DNA of 64,000 bases from Oryzias latipes. Its lineage: Eukaryota; Chordata; Actinopteri; Beloniformes; Adrianichthyidae. The position numbers and the translations under genes are program-made. Positions 21,607-31,815 of this stretch are shown piece after piece (positions within the stretch are counted from its first letter, which is position 1; every line of letters starts with the position of its first letter). The notes below the pieces were generated by a model. It worked only from the letters and a program-made list of their open reading frames with translations. It made no database searches and was not told where the DNA came from. The DNA lies in contig NC_019878.2 of NCBI RefSeq assembly GCF_002234675.1, positions 2,927,763-2,991,762 on the forward strand. Direction: 5' to 3'.

Positions 21607-22714
21607 GGCTACGTTCACACTGCAGGCTGAAACGACCCAATTCCAAATTTTTTGCCCCTAAGCGGCCCAATTCCGATCTTTTCATGACAGTCTGAATGAC
21701 ACAGATCCGATCTTTTCAATTGCGACCCAGGCCCCGTGGGTTTGCCGTCCTGATTCCGAATTGTAGCCGTTCTTTTCAATTGCGACCGCCGTCTGACCGG
21801 CCAGGCGACTTGATTCCGAACCGTACGTCATCGACACGCAACAAACGTCATCATTTTGCGTTGAAGTAGGCAGGAACGAGAACGTAAACATTAACCATGG
21901 TGGACGATGCTGCTGAGATCAGTCAGTGGAAGGGAAGGGAGGTCACTGATTGGATTAATATTTGGGCTGATCGCTCTATTCAGGCCAAACTGCAGGGCTC
22001 TGATCGCAACTGGGCGGTTTTTGAAAAAAAATCCAGATAAATGGCAGAGCGTGGTGTTGAACCTTTCCCGCGATAACTTTTTTTTCTTTCTCCTCTTTCC
22101 GACCGTGGTCAAGCGCGGGGGACCCGAGGCGATCCTCCTCCTCCTCCCTGTTCTGATCCTTAGATTCTCCAGAACGGGTTAATAAAGAGTCCATAGCATT
22201 TATTTTGGGGGAAACCTTCTTTTATTACCGTCCTCCGTAACACACAACATGAATGCGCGCCCACACTGCCCCCCCCCCCCCTATTCTCTATCGCGGCACG
22301 CGCTTGCACACACACACACACACGCGGGCGCGCGGCCCCAACACATACACATTCCTCTTCCACTACAGTGGGTCCAGACGATCCCGACTCCAATGCCTTC
22401 TTAAAATGAGAAGATTGTAATTGTGCTGCTCCTTCGTGAAAATAAATTTAATATTACAAAAAGAGCTCCGCTTTTGACAACACTGTTGTTGACATCCATT
22501 GTTAACGTTGGCTCCGCAAACAACAAGTGACGTCGTTCACCGTTGAGTATTCTTCTGGCTTCTGCGCATGCGGGTCTCGTTTGGGTCGTGTCACGGTCAC
22601 ACTGGAGATCACAAAAGTTCGGATTTACTTGGAAATGTGAACGGTCTAGCAAACAATTCGGATTTTTTCAAAAAATCCGAATTGAGCATTAAGCCCTGCA
22701 GTGTGAACGTAGCC
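21607..22714. mobile_element. Non-autonomous DNA element with perfect 20-bp terminal inverted repeats
   Basis: Begins ggctacgttcacactgcagg, and its end is the exact reverse complement (cctgcagtgtgaacgtagcc). Near the left end a short block (gatcttttcaattgcgac) is partly duplicated. An ATGGTGGACGATGCTGC start-like sequence at about 21897 may be the beginning of a lost transposase. Two (CA)n/C-rich runs lie at 22270-22325. It is nested in the hAT element. No clear target-site duplication was identified. Confidence 0.75.
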
Positions 22715-23857
22715 TAAGACTGGGAGGCAGCGCCGGGCGAGTTACGCCACACTTTGTGAATGGATTTGCAGATGCCTATGATAACGTGTCTCCTTGCACT
22801 GTTCTTCGAGCTTTGGCAAGCGGCATCATTCACGAGGAGCCGCACGGCAACGAGCCGGGAACCTGGCATGTTTGAGGGAAATTTAGCCCAGCTGTTCTTT
22901 TCAGATACATAAGATGAGGACGTTGATGGACTTTAAATGCTGATTGATGACTGAAAAATTAAAATATAAATCACAACCAACTCAGATTTTCTCCCGCTGA
23001 CTTTTTTTAAAATACACACTTGCGTGATTAATGTTTTACCGGTATGTTTTAACGTGCCTGCGCCTTCAAACCCAACACCTTTTGTATGTGTTAAAAACGT
23101 AAATACAGAAAAAGCACCCATAACCGAAACTGCGTCCTATGGCCGTGAAGATAAGGTTACCGCTCTTTGCCTCATTTAATTTTTTTCGCCTCTTAAACCA
23201 CACTCAAATTCATCACACCCAATTTTTTTGTATTAAAAAGAATAATAATAATAAAACTAATTTGGCAGAGTGTGAGTGCTGCTCCTGACACATAAGTAAC
23301 CGCCAATCACCTGCGGGGGTTACGCCCAATGCCGGAAAAAGTAAGAACACATTTTATGTGTGCGCAGACTGTTGGCAAAATGCAGAGCTAAACGAAAATA
23401 TGAAGAGGAACACAGGACATTTTTGGAAGAATGGGAAGATTCGTACTTTTTTATTGAACGGAAGGGCAAGTCACTATGCTTACTATTCAGTAACACCATA
23501 TAACATTTCAAGGCTTCAAATCTTCCGCGTCATTTCAGCACACTCCATGCTAATATGGACAAAGAATTTTACAAAGGCACCGAACTACGCAAGCAAAAAT
23601 TGAGCACATTGAAAAGCCAGGTAATGAGACAGTCTCAAATGTTTCAGCAATTGACCAAGCATGCAGAAACCGTCACACTTGCCTCTTATAAATTGGCGTG
23701 GAACATTGCCCGGTCAAAAAAAACCATACAACGAAGGCGATTTTTTGAAAAAGTGTTTTGTGGATTTAATTGAAACTCTGGCTCCAGATAATAAAAAACT
23801 CAAAGACTCCATCGCCGATCTACAGCTGTCACGACACACAGTTCAAACCAGAATATG

Positions 23858-24390
23858 TAAGGGTTAATGGCCGACGAAGTGTGCGGTTACTACTTTTTAA
23901 CGCACGCCGTGGAAGCCTGAACCGTCCGACGCGAAGCGGAGGACGGTTGCTTCCGCGAAGTGCGTTAAAAAGTAGTAACCGCACACTTCGAAGGCCATTA
24001 ACCCGCTTATACCATGGTCACTTACAAAAGCAATACATATTAACCAGGTTTTAGTCCTTAATTCTTGTTTTTTTTTCGATTTGTATCACTTTTCTCATAA
24101 ACAGCGTACTATGCAGCACCACCGCTGCAGTCAAGATTCGGCGATATATATATGCTGATCGTCCCGATGGGTTGAATAAAGCATCAATTCAGAGGGAAAG
24201 TTAATCGCTTACCGCTTGTTTTTGCCCAGATGATGAAGCAAAAGGTTGTTTTACAGAAGCCGGCGCAGTGATACAAATCATTTAAGCTAGTCGACCGGAA
24301 CTTCTTTTTTCACCGTGCGGTTATCAGGTTTTAACGCATACCCAGCAGCCAATCAGAATCGAGTATTCAACCGGACCATGGTATAACAGA
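23858..24390. mobile_element. Insertion with a 45-bp hairpin, disrupting the hAT transposase
   Basis: The arms 23861-23905 and 23960-24004 are inverted copies with two mismatches (cgaagtgtgcggttactact against its reverse complement). Further pairing continues inward (ggaagcctgaaccgtcc against ggacggttgcttcc). A second inverted pair, ttataccatggtc (from about 24007) and gaccatggtataa (to about 24386), closes the remainder. The transposase frame is broken here and resumes immediately after. Confidence 0.6.
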
Positions 24391-25738
24391 CATTAATGAA
24401 GCGGTGAATCGGATCTACATGCAGACCTGAACACGTGTGCTTATTTTAGTGTCGCATTGGACGAGTCATGCGACATACAGGACAAGCCACAGCTGGCAAT
24501 ATTTGCACGGACGGTTTCTGAGGACTGCGTTGTTAAAAAAGAGCTTCTCGACATTGTGCCATTAAAAGACAGAACTCGCGGCATTGATATAAAAGAAGCA
24601 ATGACTGAAGTATTCAAAAAAGCGAACTTGTCTTTGGAAAAGCTAACTGCAATAGCCACAGATGGAGGGCCAGCAATGGTTGGTTCTGCAAATGGTCTTG
24701 TGGGCCTATGCTAGGGCGATGACATCTTCCCCGAATTTTGGAATTTCCACTGCATCATCCACCGGGAGCAACTCATGTCCAAAACACTTAATTTAGACCA
24801 CGTCATGAAGCCTGTGATAGAGATTGTGAACTACATCCGTACGCACGCCCTTAATCACAGGCAGTTCAAAAATCTCATTGCTGAACATGACACAGACTTG
24901 CATGGTGACCTGCCACTGCACTGCTCTGTGAGATGGCTCTCAAGAGGTAGAGTAGTGTCATGCTTTTTGGAGCTTTTGGAAGCAGTAAAAGTGTTCATGG
25001 CAGAAAAGAACAAAACATATCCCATGATTTCAGACCCCAACTGGCTTTTGGATTTGGCTATTTTAGTGGACATGCTTTCACACCTGGATAAACTAAACCT
25101 GGATCTGCAGGGAAATTTAAAATCTCTTCCTGATCTGACACAAACTGTATTCTCCTTTGTGAACAAGTTGAAGCTTTTCAAAGTGCCCATACAAAATGGC
25201 AATCTAACCCACTTTCCTTCTTTGCGGAGTGCACAGCAGAAGGCTGCCGTCAAAATGAACACAGCGCAGTACGTGACGCTGCTTGCACAACTGGACAGAA
25301 ACTTTACTTTGCGGTTTGAGGACCTGCAGCAGAAACGACCACAGATCACTTTTCTGATCGACCCCTTTTAATGCAGAGACTGACTGCCTGAAATCCCCGC
25401 TTGTCACTGATGAGGCAGCGAGTGAACTGGAGATAATTGAGCTATGCGAGGACGACAGACTGAAATCTCTTTTGAAAGAAGGTCCTGTTGGGTTTTGGAG
25501 AACTGTGCCAATGGAAAAATACCCGTGTGTGAAAAGAGCCGCTCTGAAGCTGCCTTCGATGTTCTCCTCAACATATGTCTGCGAGTCCCTGTTTTCTACC
25601 CTGAAACACGTGAAATCAAGGCATCGATCCGTTCTGACTGACACTCACATGAAGGAACTGCTTAGAGTGGCTACAACAGAATTTCAACCTGATCTGCAGA
25701 GGATTACAAGAAACAAGAGATGGCAGAAATCCCACTGA

Positions 25739-26916
25739 GATCATCATCCATCACTGCAGCAAGGTCAGAAATTCTAAGATGTAGTTTGGAAAACACACCT
25801 GACTGAGCATGCTGGGGTGAATATTTTAACATTCCATGAATTATCAATTTTTCATGCAAATAGTTAATTAATAGTTTTTTTAATAAAAGAGAAAAAGAAA
25901 AGTTATAAACGTAAAACATTTTTACTGAAGGTCAAAATTAAATTTATGCTACACACAACTGAAATGAAGGGTATCTGACCTCCAGGGTAGTTGCTGTGTT
26001 AACTCTGGCTAAGCTGCATTTATGTGTGTATTGAGGGTGGACACTTTCCTTGACATAAACACAAGTACAATACTTGCTGTTGTGTTGTAGGGAGAGGAGT
26101 GTGTTATGGAAAATAATACAGCTTTAATTGCGTGTTTGTGTGGTGTGTGTGTGTGTGTCCTTCACAGAAGCCTCCACCACACCACCTGACTTGACTTCAC
26201 CTCCTGCAGGAGATTATTCCATCTCCTCCCCTCCTCCCCTCCTCCAATCACCAGGCTGGGCGGGAGGCATTAAAAGCCTCAAGCAACCCTTGTTCCAGTG
26301 GCAGCTGAATTCCTGGGAGGAATCTGTTTTGTCAGCTGGCCCCTGTTGTTGGACTTGGCATTAGAAGCCTGTGGAAACTGTCTGGTTTTCCTCTGCATGT
26401 GATCTTTGTTTTTGGTTATGTTTTGTGTCTTGGTGATGTCCCTTTAGTTTAAGTTCCACTTTGGTTTTGTTATTTATTGCAATATTGTCTGGGAATTTAA
26501 GTTTGTTTCCTTCTTTTCACCTTTGCAACTGTCACTTAAATAAACAGCTGCACTGGCAGCCTTTAAACCCTACCGGCTTTAATATTATTTTGTTTATGTT
26601 ACCTATTTTCTACCTCCCTTGGGTGGGATGTAACAGTGTGTGTATGTCTGGCAAGTCAGTGCGTGGTGTGGCTCTTTGACTCTCACAAAATTTCGGCTCT
26701 TTGTGTCAAACTTGTTCCCCACCCCTGCACTAGACACGGTCTGAACCTTTTTTCTTCAATGATTTGTGATCTTCACTGGTGTCCATGGATTACATCAAAT
26801 CTTTCCACCTTTATCCACCTTTGTCGTGGTAGGGACAACACGTCAATGGAAGGGGGGGGGTCATCTAAGATAGCACAAGGGTTAAAGAGAAACCTTGAAT
26901 TCAGTACTTGATGGGG
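25739..26916. repeat. Intergenic with possible solo LTR and MITE copy 4
   Basis: The stretch 26090-26635 has LTR-like traits: ggcattaaaagcctc near 26265, a poly(A)-type AATAAA near 26540, and an ending gggatgtaaca. Its ends were not proven. A hAT-like end (cccacccctgca) occurs near 26720. About 26728-26885 is a left-truncated copy of the MITE (gtccatggattacat ... gatagcacaagggtta). No gene is seen. Confidence 0.45.
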
Positions 26917-29794
26917 TGTAACGGTCATTTGTTAGTCTGTTGTGTTTTGTTTGATTATTGTTGGTTAAGTTATGAGAAGTTTATTTTGTAGGTAATTGTA
27001 TTTTGAAAATACCGGAAGTGCTTACTTGCTTACTTGTTTGTTGATTTTCTTTATAGCTGTGAAACAGCTATGGCTCATATCAAGACATTGGAAATCTTAA
27101 ATGACTGCAATGAAAGCAGAAAAATCTTGTCAAAGTTGCCAGACTGGTTGACAACACGATGGAACAGAAAAGTCATTGAAATAGAGGAAGAGAGTAATCG
27201 TTTTCCATCATTCAGTGAGTTTGTTAAGTTTTTAACAAGAGAAACTAAAATTGCATGCAATCCCATCACTTCCCTGCATTCAATAAAACAAGGTGAAGTT
27301 GAAAAACAAAAAACACAGAAGCATTCCAGTTTTGTAGCTAAATCACTGAACACAAAATCCACTGAAAGACCGCTGGCTACATGCATGTTTTGCAAAAAGA
27401 CTGGACACACTTTACATAAATGTCAAAACTTCATGGAGAAAGATCTCAAGGATAGAGTCAAATATGTTCAGTCTGAGAGATTATGCTTTGGATGTCTACA
27501 ATTTGGTCATCATTCGAAGGGCTGCAGTAGTAGGAGCACCTGTGACATGTGCAAAAGACGACATCCTACTTGCCTGCATGAAGAGAGAGACAAAGAAAAG
27601 CAAAGGTCTTCACAAATCAATCAACCGTCTAGAACCGCCTCTCATACAATGCAAGTGAACAAAAGAGAGTGTTCACCTAATCCTCACCCCGAAATAATTC
27701 CATCTGCAATTTCAAACAGAGTGGTGCATGATGGGTCCACAACACAAACAGCAGCAGTTGTTCCTGTATGGCTTTCATCGTCAACCCATCCAACCAAAGA
27801 AGTCCTCGTATATGCACTCCTAGATTCTCAGAGTGACACAACTTTTGTTCTCAAGGACGTGGCAGACACTTTGGACATAAGCAAGGAAGCAGTCAAACTC
27901 AAACTCCCAACAATGGCATCAAACAACACAGTGATAAACTGTCAAAGAGTAAATCATTTACAATGCCGTGGTTTTTCCAGCACTAAGAAAGTTTCTTTAC
28001 CCCCAGCCTTCACACGTGAGTTCATTCCAGCCAATAGGACTCACATACCAACAAACGAAACAGCTAAAGCCTGGTCCCACTTGGAACATCTTCAAGATGA
28101 GATTCCAGCTCTGCAAAACTGCAAAGTCGGTTTACTCATTGGCTATAACTGTTCTCAAGCTTTACTGCCAAGAGAAGTTGTGTCTGGCAAAGAAAATGAG
28201 CCTTATGCTTAACGCACAGACCTTGGGTGGAGCATTGTTGGCCATGGAAACCCTCATGTTGATTTTAGTGATGCTATAGGTTTAAGTCATCGCATAATAG
28301 TGCAGCAAGTGACACCGATGGTTAAACCTTATGTCAACCTCAAAACTAAAGTGAACTTCGTCAACAGAACAAAAGTGAAAGAAATAACTCAATCTGACCT
28401 CATCAGAGCCCTTGAGCTAGATTTTCAGGAAAAAGGTGAGGAAGAGAACTTTGTTTCTCAAGAAGATCTCACTTTCATGACAACATTAAAAGACAACATC
28501 ACACAAAATGAAACAGGTCGTTATGAAATGCCTTTACCAGTCAAAGTTCAAAGACCAAACATACCTAACAACAAAGTAAGTGCTTTACATCGCCTTAAGT
28601 CTCTTGAAAGAAGATTAAGGAAGGATAAGGAACATTATGAAGACTGTGGGAACTTTATGACCGACGTAAGTTCATGCAAAGAGGCAAAAAGGGTCCCTGA
28701 AGAAGAAACAACCAACCCAACTGATGCTTCTCAAGGTTTGAAGGTGAAACAACTCAAGAACTCTAATTGGTTCACAGGTCCAATGTTTCTCTGGCAAAGT
28801 ACTTTACCTGTTAGAGAGTCCATGGTGGGAGAAATTAAGGACGATGCCAAGAAAAGTGTGTAACACGACGACACAGAAAACGCCATCATTCGTAGATCAT
28901 TTTCAGAAATGTTCTGATTGGACAAGACTGGAAGGAGCAAATGCCAGATTGAAGCGATTTAACAAAGAATTAAAATAAAGGAAGCAAAGAACAACTAGCA
29001 ATAATCTGGAAGTAAGAAGAAATGCAGAAACCACAATCATAAGACTAGCTAAAAATGAAGCATTCTGTAAAGATATCAAGACTTTGAAGTCAAACGAAAC
29101 AATCACAAATCACAAGGACAGTAAACTGTGGAAGTTAATTCAGCACCAGACAATGAATGGAGGTTAGCCAGAGTCAGGGTACGAGTAAGATGGCAAAGTA
29201 AATAAACTTAAGTTGCAAGTTAGCGATACCACACTTGACAAAGGTGGGAAGTCCAATTTTCTGAAAGACCAGTTCTTAAGGTTGTAACTTTGATTGAGGC
29301 AGACTAATAATACATGTGAGGTGTTGTTAAAGACAAATTAAAGGACCTGAGAAAAATCCCACATTAAGATTAGTGTGATTTGGTGGGAGTGTAACGGTCA
29401 TTTGTTAGTCTGTTGTGTTTTGTTTGATTATTGTTGGTTAAGTTATGAGAAGTTTATTTTGAAGGTAATTTTATTTTGAAAATACCGGAAGTGCTTACTT
29501 GCTTAGCGCAGATTGTACGGACAGAGAAGAGAGACGCTGGAAGCAGGAGCACCACGTTTGTATGCAAAGAACACCAGATGTGGATGAGAGGACAATAAGA
29601 GTAACTCCCATCTCGGCATGCAGCCAACGAGGTGATTCATTTATTTGTCTTAACTGTCTGTTTATAATGTATGTTCGTTGTCAAAGAAGTTTCTATTATG
29701 TTTGTCTATGGAGTTTTCACGGTGGATTTGGAGAGACCAAATAAACCCGTTATGAGAACCATTTGCGTCTGTAAATGCCTGGTGTGGAGAAACA
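26917..29794 (+). mobile_element. Internally deleted BEL/Pao retrotransposon with 5-bp target duplication
   Basis: The element is bounded by tgtaacgg at 26917 and aaca at 29794 and is flanked on both sides by tgggg (26912-26916 and 29795-29799). BEL/Pao elements make 5-bp duplications. The 3' LTR is 29390-29794 (405 bp), preceded by a purine-rich ggtgggag. Only about the first 115 bp of the 5' LTR remain. The internal region keeps part of gag, the protease, fragments of reverse transcriptase, and the stretch leading towards integrase. The reverse-transcriptase core, RNase H and integrase domains are missing. Confidence 0.85.
27034..28863 (+). pseudogene. BEL/Pao gag-pol remnant
   Basis: The open frame to 28212 encodes gag (LPDWLTTRWNRKV), two CCHC zinc knuckles (CMFCKKTGHTLHKC and CFGCLQFGHHSKGC), and an aspartic-protease-like YALLDSQSDTTFV in which the usual Gly after the catalytic Asp-Ser is Gln. 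A TAA at 28210-28212 interrupts where the same frame continues (RTDLGWSIVG). The frame 28300-28863 gives the N-terminal polymerase region (RYEMPLPVKVQRP, HRLKSLERRLRKD), then jumps to SNWFTGPMFLWQ, which normally lies beyond RNase H, showing an internal deletion. The first ATG is probably not the original start because the 5' part of gag is lost. Confidence 0.8.
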
Positions 29795-29799
29795 TGGGG

Positions 29800-31500
29800 T
29801 GTGACTAAGAGACTGTGCCCCCTCCTGTATCACTGCAATGGCAGAGCAGAGCAGGGCGAAGCTTGTGGCTTTTCATCACAGATAAGCAGAATATTAAAAC
29901 ATTAACGAAACAATTAAGAAAAGTGAAGTCTGGATTTAAACAATGGATTTCTGCTGGAAAACGAGACGCATTCCAAGGGGTAAATTAATTCAGGACCACA
30001 ACAAAAAACGCCATATTTGGCCCCAAAGCTAGCTCTACTGTCCCTGGGTCTGTCATTACAGGCCTTGGATCCATCTGTGGCCCCAGCAGAGAGCTTGGAC
30101 CTAGAAATACTACCATCTGACTAGCTGTGGGTGCCCCCTGCTACATCTACTCCCAGTGAAGACTCAATCCCCCCCCCACTTTCACCCATGGCCCTACCCA
30201 GCCACATTGACAGCCTCATCAAATCAGGAATTAAGATGGCTTCCCTAACACCTGTGGGGCTCACACCACACAGGTGCTCTCCTACCCCTTCTGCGCCCCC
30301 TCCATGTCCTTCTCCCAAAGTCTCTCCAACACGTCTTTCCAGACTTTCATCCCTCTGCCGTCATTTTCCTGCTGACAGGAAAATGACGGCTGCAGCTCTC
30401 TGTTTCTCATCTAGTAATAATGAAAAAAGCAAATTTATGTCTTCTGCTGTCGCTAATCATATATCTGCGTTACCTTTTCACCATTACAGAGTTCCTTCTA
30501 CTTTGTAGCCTACATTCTCATCATGTTTGTTTGAATTAGGGTGAACATGTTAATGCCATTATTGTGGCTGATTAACCTGAATTATTTGAATGAATTGAAA
30601 TATTTAACATGTTTTTTATATCAAAGTATTCCATTGACTGCATCTGAATACTGATGCAGAGTGTAGGGAACCTAAAGGTGGAGTGGATCTTTATTCTGGA
30701 TCAGCTGAGTCATGTTGAACAGGATTGTTTGCACTTTGTGACTCAATAAAAAACCATCAGAAACTTGAAGTTAAAAAGTGTTTCCTCTGCTGTCCTTAAC
30801 CGGGGCGGCGTCTTCAGACCCCTTTCCTGGAGTGCGTGTGTGGCGTTGAATGACCCTCACCACTGCCGTCAGTGCTCTGCTGGGCCCCGCCCAAACCCCC
30901 TGAATGTGCCCTGATACTGTTCTGGAAAACACTTTGCTTCACAAAAACTATTTTATCTTTTATTTGGAGCCCTTTTCATGAAGCCACACAGTGGATCCAC
31001 TTTAAGGAGGTCAAAGGTCAAAGGTCAAGCTAAATGAATTTGGTTGAGTCTATTGCAAAGAGTCCGTAGGTAATTTTTTGATGGTCTGTTGAAGTAGAAA
31101 AGGGTTAGATTAATGCTCCAAGGTGTAAGGCTCTTAGACCTGGACATCAAAGTTTGGGCTCCTTTTACCACAGCAGCTGTGAGGACGTGCACACTTTCTG
31201 AACTACTTGGTGGGAAGTGTTAGTATAAACATCCCACAGTCATTCAACCAGAACAACACAATTATTGGATGTGAATCACACAAGTCTCAAAGAACATGGT
31301 ATAAACATCATTAGCTGCGAACTCCTGAGTTCCACACCACAGAGTCTAAATGAATGATTGACACTGCACTGCAGCTGTATGGCTGAAAGGAATGCTGGGA
31401 AATTGAGTTGACAGATTGACAGGAAATTTTCTACAATTAGGCACAAAAATATGACAAATATTAGAGTTAAGGATTTATTTGTCCAATAATAAAATATCTT
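29800..31500. other. Intergenic spacer
   Basis: No gene recognised. A proline-rich open stretch at 30131-30508 has no known domain. A perfect 15-bp inverted repeat with a 4-nt loop (gccgtcattttcctg, arms 30357-30371 and 30376-30390) lies inside it. A triple AGGTCA direct repeat is at 31008-31027. Confidence 0.5.
31008..31027 (+). promoter_or_regulatory. Triple AGGTCA direct repeat (DR1-type nuclear-receptor site)
   Basis: Three AGGTCA half-sites at 31008-31013, 31015-31020 and 31022-31027, each separated by one base. DR1 spacing is the preferred site of RXR heterodimers with PPAR and of HNF4 and COUP-TF homodimers. It lies about 800 bp upstream of the SGNH-like gene. Whether it is functional is unknown. 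Confidence 0.45.
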
Positions 31501-31519
31501 TTGACAAGAGACCTTGAAA

Positions 31520-31705
31520 AAATTGCTGATGTCATCAACAAAAATGTTATTGCTGATGTCATCAACGATGTCATAACTATGCCAGAAGTCAGATGATGTC
31601 TATTACATCAGATGATGTTTATGACATCATCATTAAATGATGATGATGTTTATGACATCATCTGAAGTACTTTCATAAATAGGACCTAAAACCAAAAGTG
31701 CATCA
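31520..31705 (+). promoter_or_regulatory. Putative promoter: TGATGTCA/TGACATCA array and TATA-like box
   Basis: Two near-identical ttgctgatgtcatcaac units (about 31522 and 31550) are followed by two copies of gatgatgtttatgacatcat (about 31611 and 31644) containing inverted TGACATCA/TGATGTCA CRE-like cores. A TATA-like cataaatag at 31674-31682 would set initiation near 31705, about 110 nt before the ATG at 31816. Inferred from sequence only. Confidence 0.45.
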
Positions 31706-31815
31706 CTTGGTCTTTCATGCTGAAGAGCTTCACTTGTGAAACCACGTTTTACGGAGAAGAAACACTGTCATTTTAAAAACACAGGATTTCCACTTTTGAT
31801 TCTATTTTGAGAAAA

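Larger units (their letters stand above)
21461..25738 (+). mobile_element. hAT transposon (ZBED5/GTF2IRD2-like), decayed, with two nested insertions
   Basis: The left end is hAT-like (cagtgcttcttaaatagc). The transposase reading begins about 23390 (LEEWEDSYFFIERKGKS), continues through SQVMRQSQMFQ and LKDSIADLQLSRHTVQ, breaks at an insertion (about 23858-24390), and resumes FSVALDESCDIQDKPQLAIF (24450). It stops at a TAG near 24712, resumes at 24775-25371 (LHCSVRWLSRGRV), and ends after the hAT dimerisation-type segment CESLFSTLKHVKSRHRSVL, with the final stop at 25736-25738. Several stops and frameshifts make it non-functional. A right terminus was not found by eye. Confidence 0.75.

Noticed and set aside
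27034..28212. BEL/Pao gag frame as a domesticated host gene
   Set aside because: The frame ends at a stop inside an evident element with target duplication and LTR; the 5' part is deleted and nothing suggests host splicing.
30131..30508. Proline-rich 125-codon frame
   Set aside because: No domain, no promoter or splice signals, compositionally biased.
31807..31815. Earlier start for the SGNH-like gene
   Set aside because: The frame opens with TTG at 31807, which is not expected as a start in a vertebrate gene; the ATG at 31816 is preferred.
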